Source of the DNA: Methylonatrum sp040877625
GTDB lineage: Bacteria > Pseudomonadota > Gammaproteobacteria > Nitrococcales > Aquisalimonadaceae
Assembly (NCBI GenBank): GCA_040877625.1
Contig: JBBDNK010000024.1
Span: forward strand, 62,001 to 126,000
DNA: 64,000 nt
Reading direction: 5' to 3'
Position 1 is the first letter of the stretch, and every line of letters starts with the position of its first letter. A model generated the notes under the pieces. The model was not told where the DNA came from. It worked only from the letters and a program-made list of their open reading frames with translations, and ran no database searches. Positions 14,887-23,900 of this stretch are shown here, piece by piece. Position numbers and translations under genes: made by a program.

Positions 14887-16530
14887 ATGAAAAGCACGCT
14901 TCGCGGCGCCGACGTGGTAGCCCGTACGCTCGCCCACGCGGGAATTGAACGGCTGTTCAGCCTGTCCGGCAACCATATCATGTCCATCTATGACGCGACC
15001 CTCGACACCGGGATCGACATCGTCCATGTCCGTCATGAGGCAGCAGCGGTGCACATGGCCGACGCCTGGGCACGGCTTAGCGGCGAGGCTGGCATTGCCC
15101 TGCTCACCGGCGGACCGGGCCATGCCAATGGCGTTTCGGCTCTCTTTACCGCGCTGTCATCGGAGTCGCCGATCGTGCTGATCAGCGGTCACGCGCCACT
15201 CAGCCAGCTCGGCAGCGGTGCATTCCAGGAGATGCGCCAGGCGGATATCGCGGAACCGCTGACCAAGGCTTCATGGGTCGTATCGGAACTCGCGACACTT
15301 GGCGACGCTATCGGCCGCGCTCTCCGCATCGCGGTCAGCGGCCGGCCCGGCCCCGTGCATATCAGCGTCCCCGACGATCTGCTCGACGCCGTCATCGATA
15401 CCGAGGCCTTCCCGCTTCCCCCTGCCGACGCATTCAAGCGGGTACCGCAACCGCTGCCGGCGTCGCTCGCGAAGGAGTTCATGGATATCCTCGGCGCAGC
15501 GAAGCGCCCGCTGATCCTTACCGGCCCGTTTGCGGCGACGCGCGCCGCGGGAGACATGGTCAACACCCTGCAGGATGCAACCGGGGTGCCGGTCGTCACC
15601 CTGGAAAGCCCACGCGGTTTCAATGAGCCCTGCCTGGGCGCGTTCGCCGAGGTTCTGGCCACCGCCGACTGTGTCCTGCTGCTCGGCAAGCAACCCGATT
15701 TCACACTCGGCTTTCTCAAGCCGCCGATCGTCGATAAATCCTGCCGCCTGCTGCAGATCGACCCCGACGAGACGGCGCTGCAACGCATGAACGCCGCCGC
15801 GCCGGCGTTCGAGCACCTGCCCGTGCAGTTCCGCGCCGACGCCGTCAGCGCCACTGAAGCGCTCGTCGCACAAGCCGCGAGCCGCCACTCGGGAGCCGCC
15901 TGGCGGGACGAGGTGGCACAGGCCATCCATTATCGGCCTGCAGAGTGGGAGACGGCCCGTGGCGCACATCAGAATTCGCTGCACGCGGTGGAGGTCTGCG
16001 CGGCGATTCAGCCGCTGCTGGATGCGCATCCGGATGCCGTTCTGATCTGTGACGGCGGCGAGTTCAGCCAATGGGCACAGGCCTGCCTGCAGGCTGGACA
16101 CCGTGTCATCAATGGCCCTGCCGGTGCCATCGGGGCAGGCTTGCCATTCGCGATGGCGGCGCGTCTGGCGTATCCGGATTCGCCGGTGATTTCGATCATG
16201 GGTGACGGTTCCATCGGTTTTCATCTCGCCGAGTTCGATACCGCCGTCCGCCACGACCTGCCTTTTGTCGCCGTGGTTGGCAACGACGCCTGCTGGAACG
16301 CCGAGTACCAGATTCAGTTGCGCAAATACGGGCCGGAGCGGACGGTCGGCTGCGAACTGCTCAGCACACGCTACGACCGCGTTGCCGAAGTACTTGGCGG
16401 CCACGGCGAATACGTGACCAATGCCGGAGCGCTGGCGGATGCGTTGCGCAAGGCGAACGCCAGCGGCAAGCCGGCCTGCGTCAACATCGCGGTGGACAGA
16501 ACGCCTGCGCCGGTGATTCGCCGGCAATGA
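14887..16530 (+). CDS. thiamine pyrophosphate-dependent enzyme (acetolactate synthase/decarboxylase family)
   Basis: 547 residues with the three-domain layout of TPP decarboxylases. The N-terminal pyrimidine domain has the catalytic Glu in VRHEAAAVHMADAWARLSG (about 44-62). The C-terminal domain has the Mg/TPP motif GDGSIGFHLAEFDTAVRHDL (about 439-458) ending in NDACWN. The middle domain is FAD/acceptor-like without a clear FAD motif. Candidate activities include 2-oxoacid decarboxylation, 2-hydroxyacyl-CoA lyase or carboligation; no sequence mark decides. It is clearly not the longer sulfoacetaldehyde acetyltransferase (Xsc). An AGGAG site lies 8 bp before the chosen ATG. The TTT transporter operon downstream has its own promoter region. 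Confidence 0.75.
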   Translation: MKSTLRGADVVARTLAHAGIERLFSLSGNHIMSIYDATLDTGIDIVHVRHEAAAVHMADAWARLSGEAGIALLTGGPGHANGVSALFTALSSESPIVLISGHAPLSQLGSGAFQEMRQADIAEPLTKASWVVSELATLGDAIGRALRIAVSGRPGPVHISVPDDLLDAVIDTEAFPLPPADAFKRVPQPLPASLAKEFMDILGAAKRPLILTGPFAATRAAGDMVNTLQDATGVPVVTLESPRGFNEPCLGAFAEVLATADCVLLLGKQPDFTLGFLKPPIVDKSCRLLQIDPDETALQRMNAAAPAFEHLPVQFRADAVSATEALVAQAASRHSGAAWRDEVAQAIHYRPAEWETARGAHQNSLHAVEVCAAIQPLLDAHPDAVLICDGGEFSQWAQACLQAGHRVINGPAGAIGAGLPFAMAARLAYPDSPVISIMGDGSIGFHLAEFDTAVRHDLPFVAVVGNDACWNAEYQIQLRKYGPERTVGCELLSTRYDRVAEVLGGHGEYVTNAGALADALRKANASGKPACVNIAVDRTPAPVIRRQ

Positions 16531-16546
16531 TTGCTCTTTAATTTTT

Positions 16547-16603
16547 GTGAAGATAAGGTCCAGTTAAAGTTACTTACGTTTCAAAACTTGTTGCTATAAG
16601 GTC
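16547..16603 (+). promoter_or_regulatory. 57-bp conserved upstream motif, copy 1
   Basis: This stretch aligns without gaps to 23811-23867, with 44 of 57 positions identical by my count. The best conserved core is CACTTAC/TACTTAC, TTTCAA and TGTTGC. It lies 112 bp before the TTT binding-protein gene; copy 2 lies 34 bp before the TauE-like gene. Conservation outside coding sequence suggests a shared operator or promoter. Confidence 0.6.
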
Positions 16604-16714
16604 AATTCAGGCTTGTTTTGACTCGGCGAATGACCGATTCGCGGCAAGCTCGACGACTACAAAGTCCGGGACATGCATCCCGGGCAACGAGAACCAGAAC
16701 GAGGAGTCGAACAA

Positions 16715-17698
16715 ATGCAACACAAGATGCTGGCAAGCTGGGGCATTGCGGCCATTGCGGCGTTGTCCCTACCATTCACGGCCCATGCGGAATACCCGGA
16801 GCGCGCGATAACTCTGGTCGCGCCATATGGTGCGGGCGGCTCGGCTGATCTGGCCGGCCGTGCGCTCGCAAACGCGGCCGTAAAATATCTGGACCAGCCG
16901 GTACAGGTGGTCAACCGGACCGGCGCCGGGGGTGTTACCGGCTCGGCCCAGGTCAGCCGCGGCAAACCCGACGGCTACGAACTTCTGGTATCGCGGGTCG
17001 GCTCCAATGCCGTCACGCCCGCGCTCGATTCCACCATTCCCTACAAGTACGACGATTTCACGTTCATCGGCCTGATCGAAGAGAACCCTTACGTCTTCGT
17101 GGTGAATGCGGATTCACCCTACAAGACACTGGAAGACCTGGTTACCGCCATCAAGGAAAACCCCGGCACGCTGACCTACAGCACCTCCGGCCCCGGCACC
17201 ATTCTGAACATGGGCCCGCAGATGCTGTTCAAGGAGATCGGCCTGGGCAGCGATGCGGCGATCATGATCCCCCATGACGGCGGCGGTGGCGCCCGTACCG
17301 CGTTGGTGGGCGGTCACGTGGATTTCCTCGGCATCAATCTCGCACCGGTACTGAACGATATCAAATCCGGTGCACTGCGCGCCCTGTCGGTCAGCACCCA
17401 GGAACGCTATTCGGAAATTCCCGATGTGCCGACGGCCACCGAAGCGGGTTACCCCGCGCTGCACGCGGTGCTGGGTTGGACCGGGCTGTTCGGTCCGCCG
17501 GACCTGCCGCAGAATGTGGTCGACACGTGGGCGGAGACCCTGCAAAAGATAAAAAACGACGAGGAATGGAACAACGTCACCCGCAGGCTCGGTTCCGTAC
17601 CGCGCATTCTGCCGCCGGACGAGACCACCGCGTTCATGGCTGAGCAGTACGAGGTGTACTACACGCTGGGCGATCTGCTCGATCTTCGCATCGAGTAA
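16715..17698 (+). CDS. TTT transporter periplasmic binding protein (TctC/Bug family)
   Basis: 327 residues. A typical signal peptide (residues about 1-25, cleavage after AHA) precedes the EYPERAITLVAPYGAGGSADL start of Bug-type receptors. The family captures carboxylates in the periplasm and hands them to the TctBA permease, encoded next. The ATG at 16715 follows GAGGAG. PYGAGGSAD and the later DGGGGARTALVGGHVDF correspond to the two ligand-contact loops. The substrate is unknown; the FAD 2-hydroxyacid oxidase downstream hints at a hydroxy-acid. Confidence 0.88.
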   Translation: MQHKMLASWGIAAIAALSLPFTAHAEYPERAITLVAPYGAGGSADLAGRALANAAVKYLDQPVQVVNRTGAGGVTGSAQVSRGKPDGYELLVSRVGSNAVTPALDSTIPYKYDDFTFIGLIEENPYVFVVNADSPYKTLEDLVTAIKENPGTLTYSTSGPGTILNMGPQMLFKEIGLGSDAAIMIPHDGGGGARTALVGGHVDFLGINLAPVLNDIKSGALRALSVSTQERYSEIPDVPTATEAGYPALHAVLGWTGLFGPPDLPQNVVDTWAETLQKIKNDEEWNNVTRRLGSVPRILPPDETTAFMAEQYEVYYTLGDLLDLRIE

Positions 17699-17749
17699 GG
17701 CAGGACCTGCGCGTTTGGTATGAGTTCAGGCGAAGGGGGGCCATCGTCC

Positions 17750-18244
17750 ATGTCTGGTCGTTCGCGTGATCTGATCATTGGATTCGGCTCGGCGATGTTC
17801 TTTGCGGTGGTGCTGCTGGCGGTCATTCCGTACCAGATCCGGGTGCCGTCACGCATCACCGTAGCCGCCCTTTCGCCTGCATTTTGGCCGACCACCGTCG
17901 CGATTGCGGGCATTCTGCTAGGACTCGTGATCGCCTTTCGTGGTCTCGCCAATCTCAGTGAGAACGACGATGATGACTCGCCGGCCGCGACAGCCGGCGA
18001 ACGCCAGGAATGGCGCTGCATCGCCGCGATCGCCCTGATGTTCGGCTATCTGGCGCTGATCCACCTTATCGGTATCGTAGCCGCATCCGTACTCGCCATC
18101 CTGGCACTGGCCTGTCTGTTCAGTGAACGGCGGCTGACCCTGCTGGCTCCGGTCGCCGTGATCTTGCCCGTTGGGCTGTATTACTTTTTCACCAAAATCG
18201 CATACGTGCCGTTGCCGCTCGGCGTCTTCGAGCAACTCTTCTGA
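17750..18244 (+). CDS. TTT transporter small membrane subunit (TctB family)
   Basis: 164 residues from MSGRSRDLI, with four hydrophobic helices. The sequence DLIIGFGSAMFFAVVLLAVI and the C-terminal half up to PLGVFEQLF follow the TctB pattern, including the conserved PLPLG near the end. A Met at 17720 is also in frame, but the one at 17750 has the GGGGGG ribosome site at proper distance. Forms the permease with TctA in the inner membrane. Confidence 0.85.
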   Translation: MSGRSRDLIIGFGSAMFFAVVLLAVIPYQIRVPSRITVAALSPAFWPTTVAIAGILLGLVIAFRGLANLSENDDDDSPAATAGERQEWRCIAAIALMFGYLALIHLIGIVAASVLAILALACLFSERRLTLLAPVAVILPVGLYYFFTKIAYVPLPLGVFEQLF

Positions 18245-18261
18245 AGCGGGAATAACCGGAT

Positions 18262-19785
18262 ATGCTCGACGCACTACTCGGCGCAGCCGAACTCTTCGCC
18301 TCCGTCGACAACCTGCTCGCGATCGTCATCGGCGTGGCCATCGGCGTATTCGTCGGCGCCATTCCCGGCATGACCGGCACCCTCGCCGTCGCCCTGGCCC
18401 TGCCGTTTACATTCTACATGGCACCGGTAACGGCCATTCTACTGCTGGTCGGCATTTACAAGGGGTCATTCTACGGCGGGTCCATACCGGCCATTCTCAT
18501 TCGCAGCCCGGGTACACCCGCGGCCGCCTGCACGGCACTGGACGGCTATCCGCTGGCGCAGCAGGGTCAGGCCGGCAAGGCACTGAACATGGCGCTTTAT
18601 GCCTCGTGTTTCGCCGACGTGGTGTCCAATATGGCACTGTTTTTCTTTGCCGCCGCCATTGCCAGCTATGCCTTGCGTTTCGGTCCCGCGGAATTTTTTG
18701 CACTGATCTGCTTTGCCTTGACCATTACCGCCGGGGTTTCCGGAAACTCGCTGCTTCGCGGGCTCGTCGCCGCGACGCTGGGGCTGCTGCTGGCAACCAT
18801 TGGTCAGGATCTCGTATACGGGTCGCCACGCATGGCCTTCGGCGAACCGGAGCTGATGGGCGGACTGAACTTCATCCCCGTGCTCATCGGCCTGTTTGCC
18901 ATCCCGGAGATCATCAATGCGGTCGGCAAGCGCGGCGGCACCCCGGAAATCATCAAGAGCATCGACCGCAACCGCGTCACCTGGCTGGAGTTCCGCCGCT
19001 GTCTGCCGACTATCACGCGCGGCAGCATCATCGGTGTCATCCTTGGGGCAATCCCCGGCATCGGCGGTGCCCCGGCGGCATTCCTGTCGTACAGCGAGGC
19101 TCACCGCACGTCGCGCGAGCCGGAGAAATTCGGCAAAGGCGCACTGGAGGGTGTCGCGGCGGCGGAATCCGGAAACAACGGTGTCTGCGGCGCGACCCTG
19201 ATCCCGCTGCTGGCGCTGGGCATTCCAGGCGATGTCATCACTGCAATCATACTCGGCGCATTCATGATTCACGGCCTGGCACCCGGCCCACAGCTGTTCG
19301 CCAACGACATCACACTGGTCTATGCGATCTTCATGGGTATCCTCCTCAGTTCCGCGGCGTTATTCGTTATCGGCAAGCTGGCGATCTCCACGTTCGGTCG
19401 TATCGCCGATATACCCAGGGGCATTCTGCTGCCGATGGTGCTGATTCTTTGCGCCTACGGCGCCTACGGTGTCAACAACACCCTGTTCGATGTGCTGGTG
19501 ATGCTGATCATGGGTGTGGTCGGCTATATCATGCTGCGGCTCTCGATCCCGGCCGCACCGTTCCTGATCGCCTTCATACTCGGCCCCATGTTCGAGGACA
19601 ACCTGCGGCGATCACTGCTGGGGTCCAGGGGCTCACTCTCGGTGTTCTTCGAGAGCGGCATATCGATCTTCTTTCTGGCGCTCACGGCCCTGTCCCTGGT
19701 GCTGATCCTGCGCAGTCAGATGCGAAGGGCCCGGCAACGGGCCAAGGCGGACGAAACCGCTGCGTCATCGGCGACACAACCGTGA
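18262..19785 (+). CDS. TTT transporter large membrane subunit (TctA family)
   Basis: 507 residues with about 11-12 transmembrane helices. TctA signatures are present: GAIPGMTGTLAVALALPFTF near residues 32-51, YGGSIPAILIRSPGTPAAAC, and a second GAIPGIGGAPAAFLSYSEAH (about 259-278) reflecting the internal repeat. It is the ion-coupled permease for the TctC-type receptor encoded upstream. Ordinary family length. The FAD oxidase gene follows after 28 bp, likely on the same transcript. Confidence 0.9.
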   Translation: MLDALLGAAELFASVDNLLAIVIGVAIGVFVGAIPGMTGTLAVALALPFTFYMAPVTAILLLVGIYKGSFYGGSIPAILIRSPGTPAAACTALDGYPLAQQGQAGKALNMALYASCFADVVSNMALFFFAAAIASYALRFGPAEFFALICFALTITAGVSGNSLLRGLVAATLGLLLATIGQDLVYGSPRMAFGEPELMGGLNFIPVLIGLFAIPEIINAVGKRGGTPEIIKSIDRNRVTWLEFRRCLPTITRGSIIGVILGAIPGIGGAPAAFLSYSEAHRTSREPEKFGKGALEGVAAAESGNNGVCGATLIPLLALGIPGDVITAIILGAFMIHGLAPGPQLFANDITLVYAIFMGILLSSAALFVIGKLAISTFGRIADIPRGILLPMVLILCAYGAYGVNNTLFDVLVMLIMGVVGYIMLRLSIPAAPFLIAFILGPMFEDNLRRSLLGSRGSLSVFFESGISIFFLALTALSLVLILRSQMRRARQRAKADETAASSATQP

Positions 19786-19813
19786 TCGACACCGCGCAGC
19801 ACGGGGAAAACTA

Positions 19814-21250
19814 ATGTCCAGTCAGCCGCGGCAGTCACCTGTCGATGACGCACTCATTGAATCACTGGTCGATATCGTCGGCGAACAAGGTGTCGTTCGC
19901 ACGGCGGAAGACCGCGAGCGATACGTCACCGACTGGCGCGGAGAGGACCGCGGGCACTGTGCGCTGGTGGTCCGCCCCGCGACCACCGCGGACGTCTCGG
20001 CGGTAATGCGTACCTGCCATGCCGCCGGCGTTGCAGTCACGCCGCAAGGCGGCAACACGGGCATGGTCAGCGGTGCCGTGCCCAGGGGCGGTATCGTTCT
20101 TTGTACCGATCGCCTGGCCCGTATCCGCGACATCGATGCCGCCAACGCCACCATGACCGTCGAGGCCGGCTGCATCCTGGCCACGGCCAAGGCGGCCGCA
20201 CGCGATGCCGGACTTGTGTTCCCGCTCAGCCTGGCCTCGGAAGGCAGCTGTCGTATCGGCGGCAATCTCGCCACCAACGCCGGCGGCAACAATACCGTCC
20301 GCTTCGGCAACACACGCGACAACGTACTCGGACTGGAGGTCGTGCTCCCCGACGGCCAGATATGGGATGGCCTGCGCAGCTTGCGCAAGAACAACACAGG
20401 CTACGATCTCAAGCAGTTGTATATCGGCTCGGAAGGGACACTCGGTATCATCACCGCCGCGGTATTCCGGCTGACGCCTTCGCCGGCCGGACGCGAAACC
20501 GGGCTTGCCGCCTGCCCCGACGTCACCGCCGTGACCACATTATTTGATCGCATCCGCAGGGCTCTGGGCGACCAGATCCTGGCCTTTGAACTCATGCCCC
20601 ATGACGCCGTGGCGCTGGCGGCACGGCACGTCCAGGGTGTTGAATCACCCTTCGACGAGGCGCATCCGCAATACGCACTGTTCGAAGTCAGCCGGCCGTC
20701 CGGCGTCGAGGGTCTCCGGGCCGGGCTGGAAGCAGTGCTCGAGGAAGCGCTCGAGCAAGGCCTGATAAGCGATGCCGTGCTTGCCGAAAGCGAAACCCAG
20801 GCAGCCGCGCTATGGGCCATCCGTGAGGGCATCCCGGAGGCGCAGACACGCGCCGGCGCGGTCATCAAACACGACGTTTCGGTGCCGCTGTCGCGCATTC
20901 CCGAATTCATCGAGCGTGGCACGCGAGTGCTGAAGGAGCACATGCCGGACGGTCTGGTCATCCCCTTTGGGCATGTCGGTGACGGCAATATTCATTTCAA
21001 CCTGATCCAGCCGCGGAATGTACAAAGACAGGACTTTCTCGACAGCGGCCCGGCAATCAGCCGGGCGATGTACGATCTCGCTGATTCACTCGGCGGCAGC
21101 TTCAGTGCGGAACACGGCATCGGCGAGGACAAGACCGGGGACCTGCTTCGATACCGCTCGGACGTGGAGCTCAATCTGATGCGGGCCATAAAGTCAGCAT
21201 TGGATCCCACGGGCATCATGAACCCGGACAAGGTTCTTCAACGGTCCTGA
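19814..21250 (+). CDS. FAD-linked oxidase, GlcD/D-2-hydroxyglutarate dehydrogenase type
   Basis: 478 residues. The FAD PCMH domain (about 45-225) has VTPQGGNTGMVSGAVPRGG, then SCRIGGNLATNAGGNN and IGSEGTLGIITAA. The C-terminal oxidase domain ends with FGHVGDGNIHFN (about 386-397), AEHGIGEDK and LDPTGIMNPDKV, where His residues bind the metal and substrate carboxylate in this family. Members oxidise D-2-hydroxy acids (glycolate, lactate, 2-hydroxyglutarate) to 2-oxo acids, passing electrons to quinone or an electron-transfer flavoprotein. In operon with the TTT transporter, so its substrate is probably the imported acid or derived from it. Confidence 0.87.
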   Translation: MSSQPRQSPVDDALIESLVDIVGEQGVVRTAEDRERYVTDWRGEDRGHCALVVRPATTADVSAVMRTCHAAGVAVTPQGGNTGMVSGAVPRGGIVLCTDRLARIRDIDAANATMTVEAGCILATAKAAARDAGLVFPLSLASEGSCRIGGNLATNAGGNNTVRFGNTRDNVLGLEVVLPDGQIWDGLRSLRKNNTGYDLKQLYIGSEGTLGIITAAVFRLTPSPAGRETGLAACPDVTAVTTLFDRIRRALGDQILAFELMPHDAVALAARHVQGVESPFDEAHPQYALFEVSRPSGVEGLRAGLEAVLEEALEQGLISDAVLAESETQAAALWAIREGIPEAQTRAGAVIKHDVSVPLSRIPEFIERGTRVLKEHMPDGLVIPFGHVGDGNIHFNLIQPRNVQRQDFLDSGPAISRAMYDLADSLGGSFSAEHGIGEDKTGDLLRYRSDVELNLMRAIKSALDPTGIMNPDKVLQRS

Positions 21251-21331
21251 GGCCCGCCTTCCTGGTGAAACGCGGACGATTATTCAGTAAACATATTCAT
21301 TATGATTGCTCATTAGTGGAGGAGTAGCAGA

Positions 21332-23620
21332 ATGTGCAGCGAAACAGTTGATCCCGCACTCATCGGCGTGGTTTGGCCACCTACGCACCCGGGCGAGGAC
21401 CCCATACTCTACGGTCACGCGGAGCTTACGCCGAAAGGCGCTTTCGAGGCGCGCAGCATCCAGACCTTCAAACTGGTCTACACGGTCGGCCGTTACGGAA
21501 TTGACGATACCGGTGGCATAAAGGTCGTTTTCCGCTTTGCCGGCGACCAGGGTGACCTGCAGATGGATAACCCCACCGGCTATAACTATGTTACCGCCCA
21601 CTGCAGCACCGGCGCGCGGATCCAGCTGGAGTACGGCAGCACCGCGCACGCCCGCCCCTGGTTCAAGGCCCTGACCGCCACTCTCCATGGTGGTTATTTG
21701 CGGGAAGGGGATCAGATCACCATCATTTTCGGCGATCCGTCCAAGGGCTCGCCTGGGATGCGGCTGCAGACGTTCTGCGAGACGGACTTCGAGTTCAAGG
21801 TCGTGGCGGATGTCTGTGCGGTCAAACATTATGTGCCGCTGGTCGAGACCCCTTCGATTGTCATCGAACCTGGCCCCCCCGCGCTCTGGCGCGCGGCTCT
21901 GCCCAGCCTGCGCCGACCGGGCGAGCGCTTCCAGCTCGGCATCAAGGCCGAGGACAGATGGGGCAACCCCACACATCAAGCGGAGGGTCGGTTCCGGCTG
22001 GTTCCCTCGCTTCCGGTCGAGGGGCTTCCGGAGGTTCTCGACTATCCGCTGGGTGAACGCGCCGTTACCCTGGAGAACCTCAAGGTGCAGACGCCCGGGG
22101 AACTGCGCATTGCCATATACGAAGGTGATGAACGCGTAGCGGAGGCCGGGCCGCTCATCATCAGGGAAGGCGATCTAAGCGGCTACTGGGGTGACCTTCA
22201 TGGCCAGAGCGGTGAATCGCTGGGCACCGGCGCGTCACGCCAGTACTTTGACTTCGCACGCAATAAATCCTTCCTCGACGTCACCAGCCATCAGGCCAAC
22301 GACTTCCAGATCAACAACGCCTTCTGGCAATATCTGAACGAGCTGACCGCCGAGTTTCACGAAGACCACCGCTTCGTGACCTTCCCCGGTTATGAGTGGT
22401 CCGGCAATACCGCTGTCGGTGGTGATCGCAACGTCTTCTTCCGCACCGAAGGCCGCCAGATACATCGCTCCTCTCATGCCCTGCTGACCGACCGCTCCGA
22501 CATCAACACCGATGCGCCGAACGCGGCGCGCCTTTTCGAGATGCTCGATGGCGAGGATTGCTGTGTGTGGGCCCACGTCGGTGGCCGGTATGCCGATATC
22601 ACGTACGCGCACGACGGACGCTACGAGACGGCCATGGAGGTTCACTCCGCCTGGGGCACCTTCGAGTGGTTGCTGACGGATGGGTTCCCGCTGGGGCATC
22701 GTTCAGGTGTGGTCTGCAACAGTGATGGGCACAAAGGCCGCCCCGGTGCCAGTTATCCGGGGGCATCCAAGTTCGGCGCCTACGGCGGGCTGACCTGTTT
22801 CCTCACCGACGAGCTGACGCGTGACGGCATTTTCGACTCCCTGCGCAAACGCCATCACTACGGCACCACCGGATGCCGCATGCATCTCGATGTGCGGGCG
22901 CGCCTGCCGGGCGGCGGCCAACTGTTCGAGCGCGATCCGAATGTGTTCCCGGACGCCGGCAGCAGGAACGTCAACGAAGTCATGATGGGCGACATCATCC
23001 AGACCTCGGACACACACGTGGAGCTCGACATTGAAGTTGCCGCCCACGCACCGATCGAGAGAGTCGAGGTTCGCAACGGCGCCGATGTCGTCGAAGTCTT
23101 CCGCCCCTACGCCGAAGAGGACCTCGGCTCCCGCATCCGTGTGGTCTGGTCCGGTGCCGAGTATCGTGGGCGCGGCCGGCAGACGACATGGACAGGACGG
23201 GCACGCTTCGGTGGTGCCAGACTGCGCCGGATTGCCAAGATCAATGCCTGGAATCCCGAGCGCCGGCTGGAACAGACCGCCACCGACACAGTGGAATGGA
23301 ATGCGCTTACCACCGGCAACTATGGTGGTTTCGATGCCTGGCTGGAAGGGACGCCGAAAGGTAATTTCGATCTGACCTGCAACCATGGCGCCGTTAACTG
23401 TCCGATGGATGACATCGGGTACGAGGACACCATCATGGAGGCCGGCGGGCTCGAGCGTCGTATCAGGGTCTACCGTCTGCCCGAGGAGAATCCACACCGA
23501 AACCTCACCCGCAAGCTTCGTATTCCGTTGAACCGCAGCGGCGACAATCCGCTCTGGGTCTGTGTCTATACCGAGGATGGTTTTCAGGCTTGGAGCAGCC
23601 CCATCTTCCTGTTCAAATAA
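21332..23620 (+). CDS. DUF3604 family protein (PHP-like putative metallohydrolase)
   Basis: 762 residues, no signal peptide. A beta-rich N-terminal portion (about 1-280) is followed by GYWGDLHGQSGESLGTG (about 287-303), matching the GDLH metal-binding motif of PHP/amidohydrolase-like folds, then FVTFPGYEWSG, VWAHVGG and VVCNSDGHKGRPG, which together supply candidate His/Asp metal ligands. DUF3604 proteins have no established physiological reaction that I can name. It is downstream of the TctCBA-FAD oxidase genes (81-bp gap, GGAGGAG site), so probably part of the same pathway, perhaps hydrolysing the imported compound or a derivative. Two divergent palindromic features follow it. Confidence 0.75.
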   Translation: MCSETVDPALIGVVWPPTHPGEDPILYGHAELTPKGAFEARSIQTFKLVYTVGRYGIDDTGGIKVVFRFAGDQGDLQMDNPTGYNYVTAHCSTGARIQLEYGSTAHARPWFKALTATLHGGYLREGDQITIIFGDPSKGSPGMRLQTFCETDFEFKVVADVCAVKHYVPLVETPSIVIEPGPPALWRAALPSLRRPGERFQLGIKAEDRWGNPTHQAEGRFRLVPSLPVEGLPEVLDYPLGERAVTLENLKVQTPGELRIAIYEGDERVAEAGPLIIREGDLSGYWGDLHGQSGESLGTGASRQYFDFARNKSFLDVTSHQANDFQINNAFWQYLNELTAEFHEDHRFVTFPGYEWSGNTAVGGDRNVFFRTEGRQIHRSSHALLTDRSDINTDAPNAARLFEMLDGEDCCVWAHVGGRYADITYAHDGRYETAMEVHSAWGTFEWLLTDGFPLGHRSGVVCNSDGHKGRPGASYPGASKFGAYGGLTCFLTDELTRDGIFDSLRKRHHYGTTGCRMHLDVRARLPGGGQLFERDPNVFPDAGSRNVNEVMMGDIIQTSDTHVELDIEVAAHAPIERVEVRNGADVVEVFRPYAEEDLGSRIRVVWSGAEYRGRGRQTTWTGRARFGGARLRRIAKINAWNPERRLEQTATDTVEWNALTTGNYGGFDAWLEGTPKGNFDLTCNHGAVNCPMDDIGYEDTIMEAGGLERRIRVYRLPEENPHRNLTRKLRIPLNRSGDNPLWVCVYTEDGFQAWSSPIFLFK

Positions 23621-23659
23621 GCTTGCGCGTTTCGGCAATAGGGTGCCGAATAAGGTATA

Positions 23660-23735
23660 CGCTCGCGGCGGTTAAGGAGTCTCTGATGTATTCCCATGGG
23701 AATACATCAGAGACTCCTTAATGCGCCGCGAGCGC
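23660..23735. repeat. perfect 50-bp palindrome of the TTAAGGAG repeat family, with extended stem
   Basis: 23672-23721 is a perfect palindrome: TTAAGGAGTCTCTGATGTAT, TCCCA, then its complement, joined at CCATGG. The flanks CGCTCGCGGCG (23660-23670) and CGCCGCGAGCG (23724-23734) also pair, giving a hairpin of more than 70 bp. Each half matches the ends of the 395-665 element with few differences, so this looks like the same element with its interior deleted. It may also terminate transcription after the DUF3604 gene. Confidence 0.8.
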
Positions 23736-23810
23736 TAATCCGGGACCGATAGTCCGCACCGGGGCAAGCAGCCGTTGCACGTTCGGGCTCATGGGTCCAC
23801 TTCATCTTTT

Positions 23811-23867
23811 CTGAAGAAATGCTCCAGATAATGTCACTTACTTTTCAATACCTGTTGCATTAAGCTC
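23811..23867 (+). promoter_or_regulatory. 57-bp conserved upstream motif, copy 2
   Basis: Gapless match to 16547-16603 (44 of 57 identical). Contains CACTTACTTTTCAATACC and TGTTGCATTAAG. Its 3' edge is 34 bp before the TauE/SafE-like gene, a normal promoter distance. Suggests co-regulation of this exporter with the TctCBA operon. Confidence 0.6.
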
Positions 23868-23900
23868 CCCGCGAACCTTTTTTGCCCCGAGATCATCCGA

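Noticed and set aside
15271..16527. 418-codon minus-strand frame within the TPP enzyme gene
   Set aside because: Shadow frame; the plus-strand protein carries complete TPP and Glu motifs.
14887..16530. Sulfoacetaldehyde acetyltransferase (xsc) as the identity of the TPP enzyme
   Set aside because: The N-terminal motif and length differ from Xsc, and no phosphotransacetylase gene is adjacent.
23672..23721. CRISPR repeat
   Set aside because: Single palindrome without regularly spaced direct repeats, spacers or cas genes.
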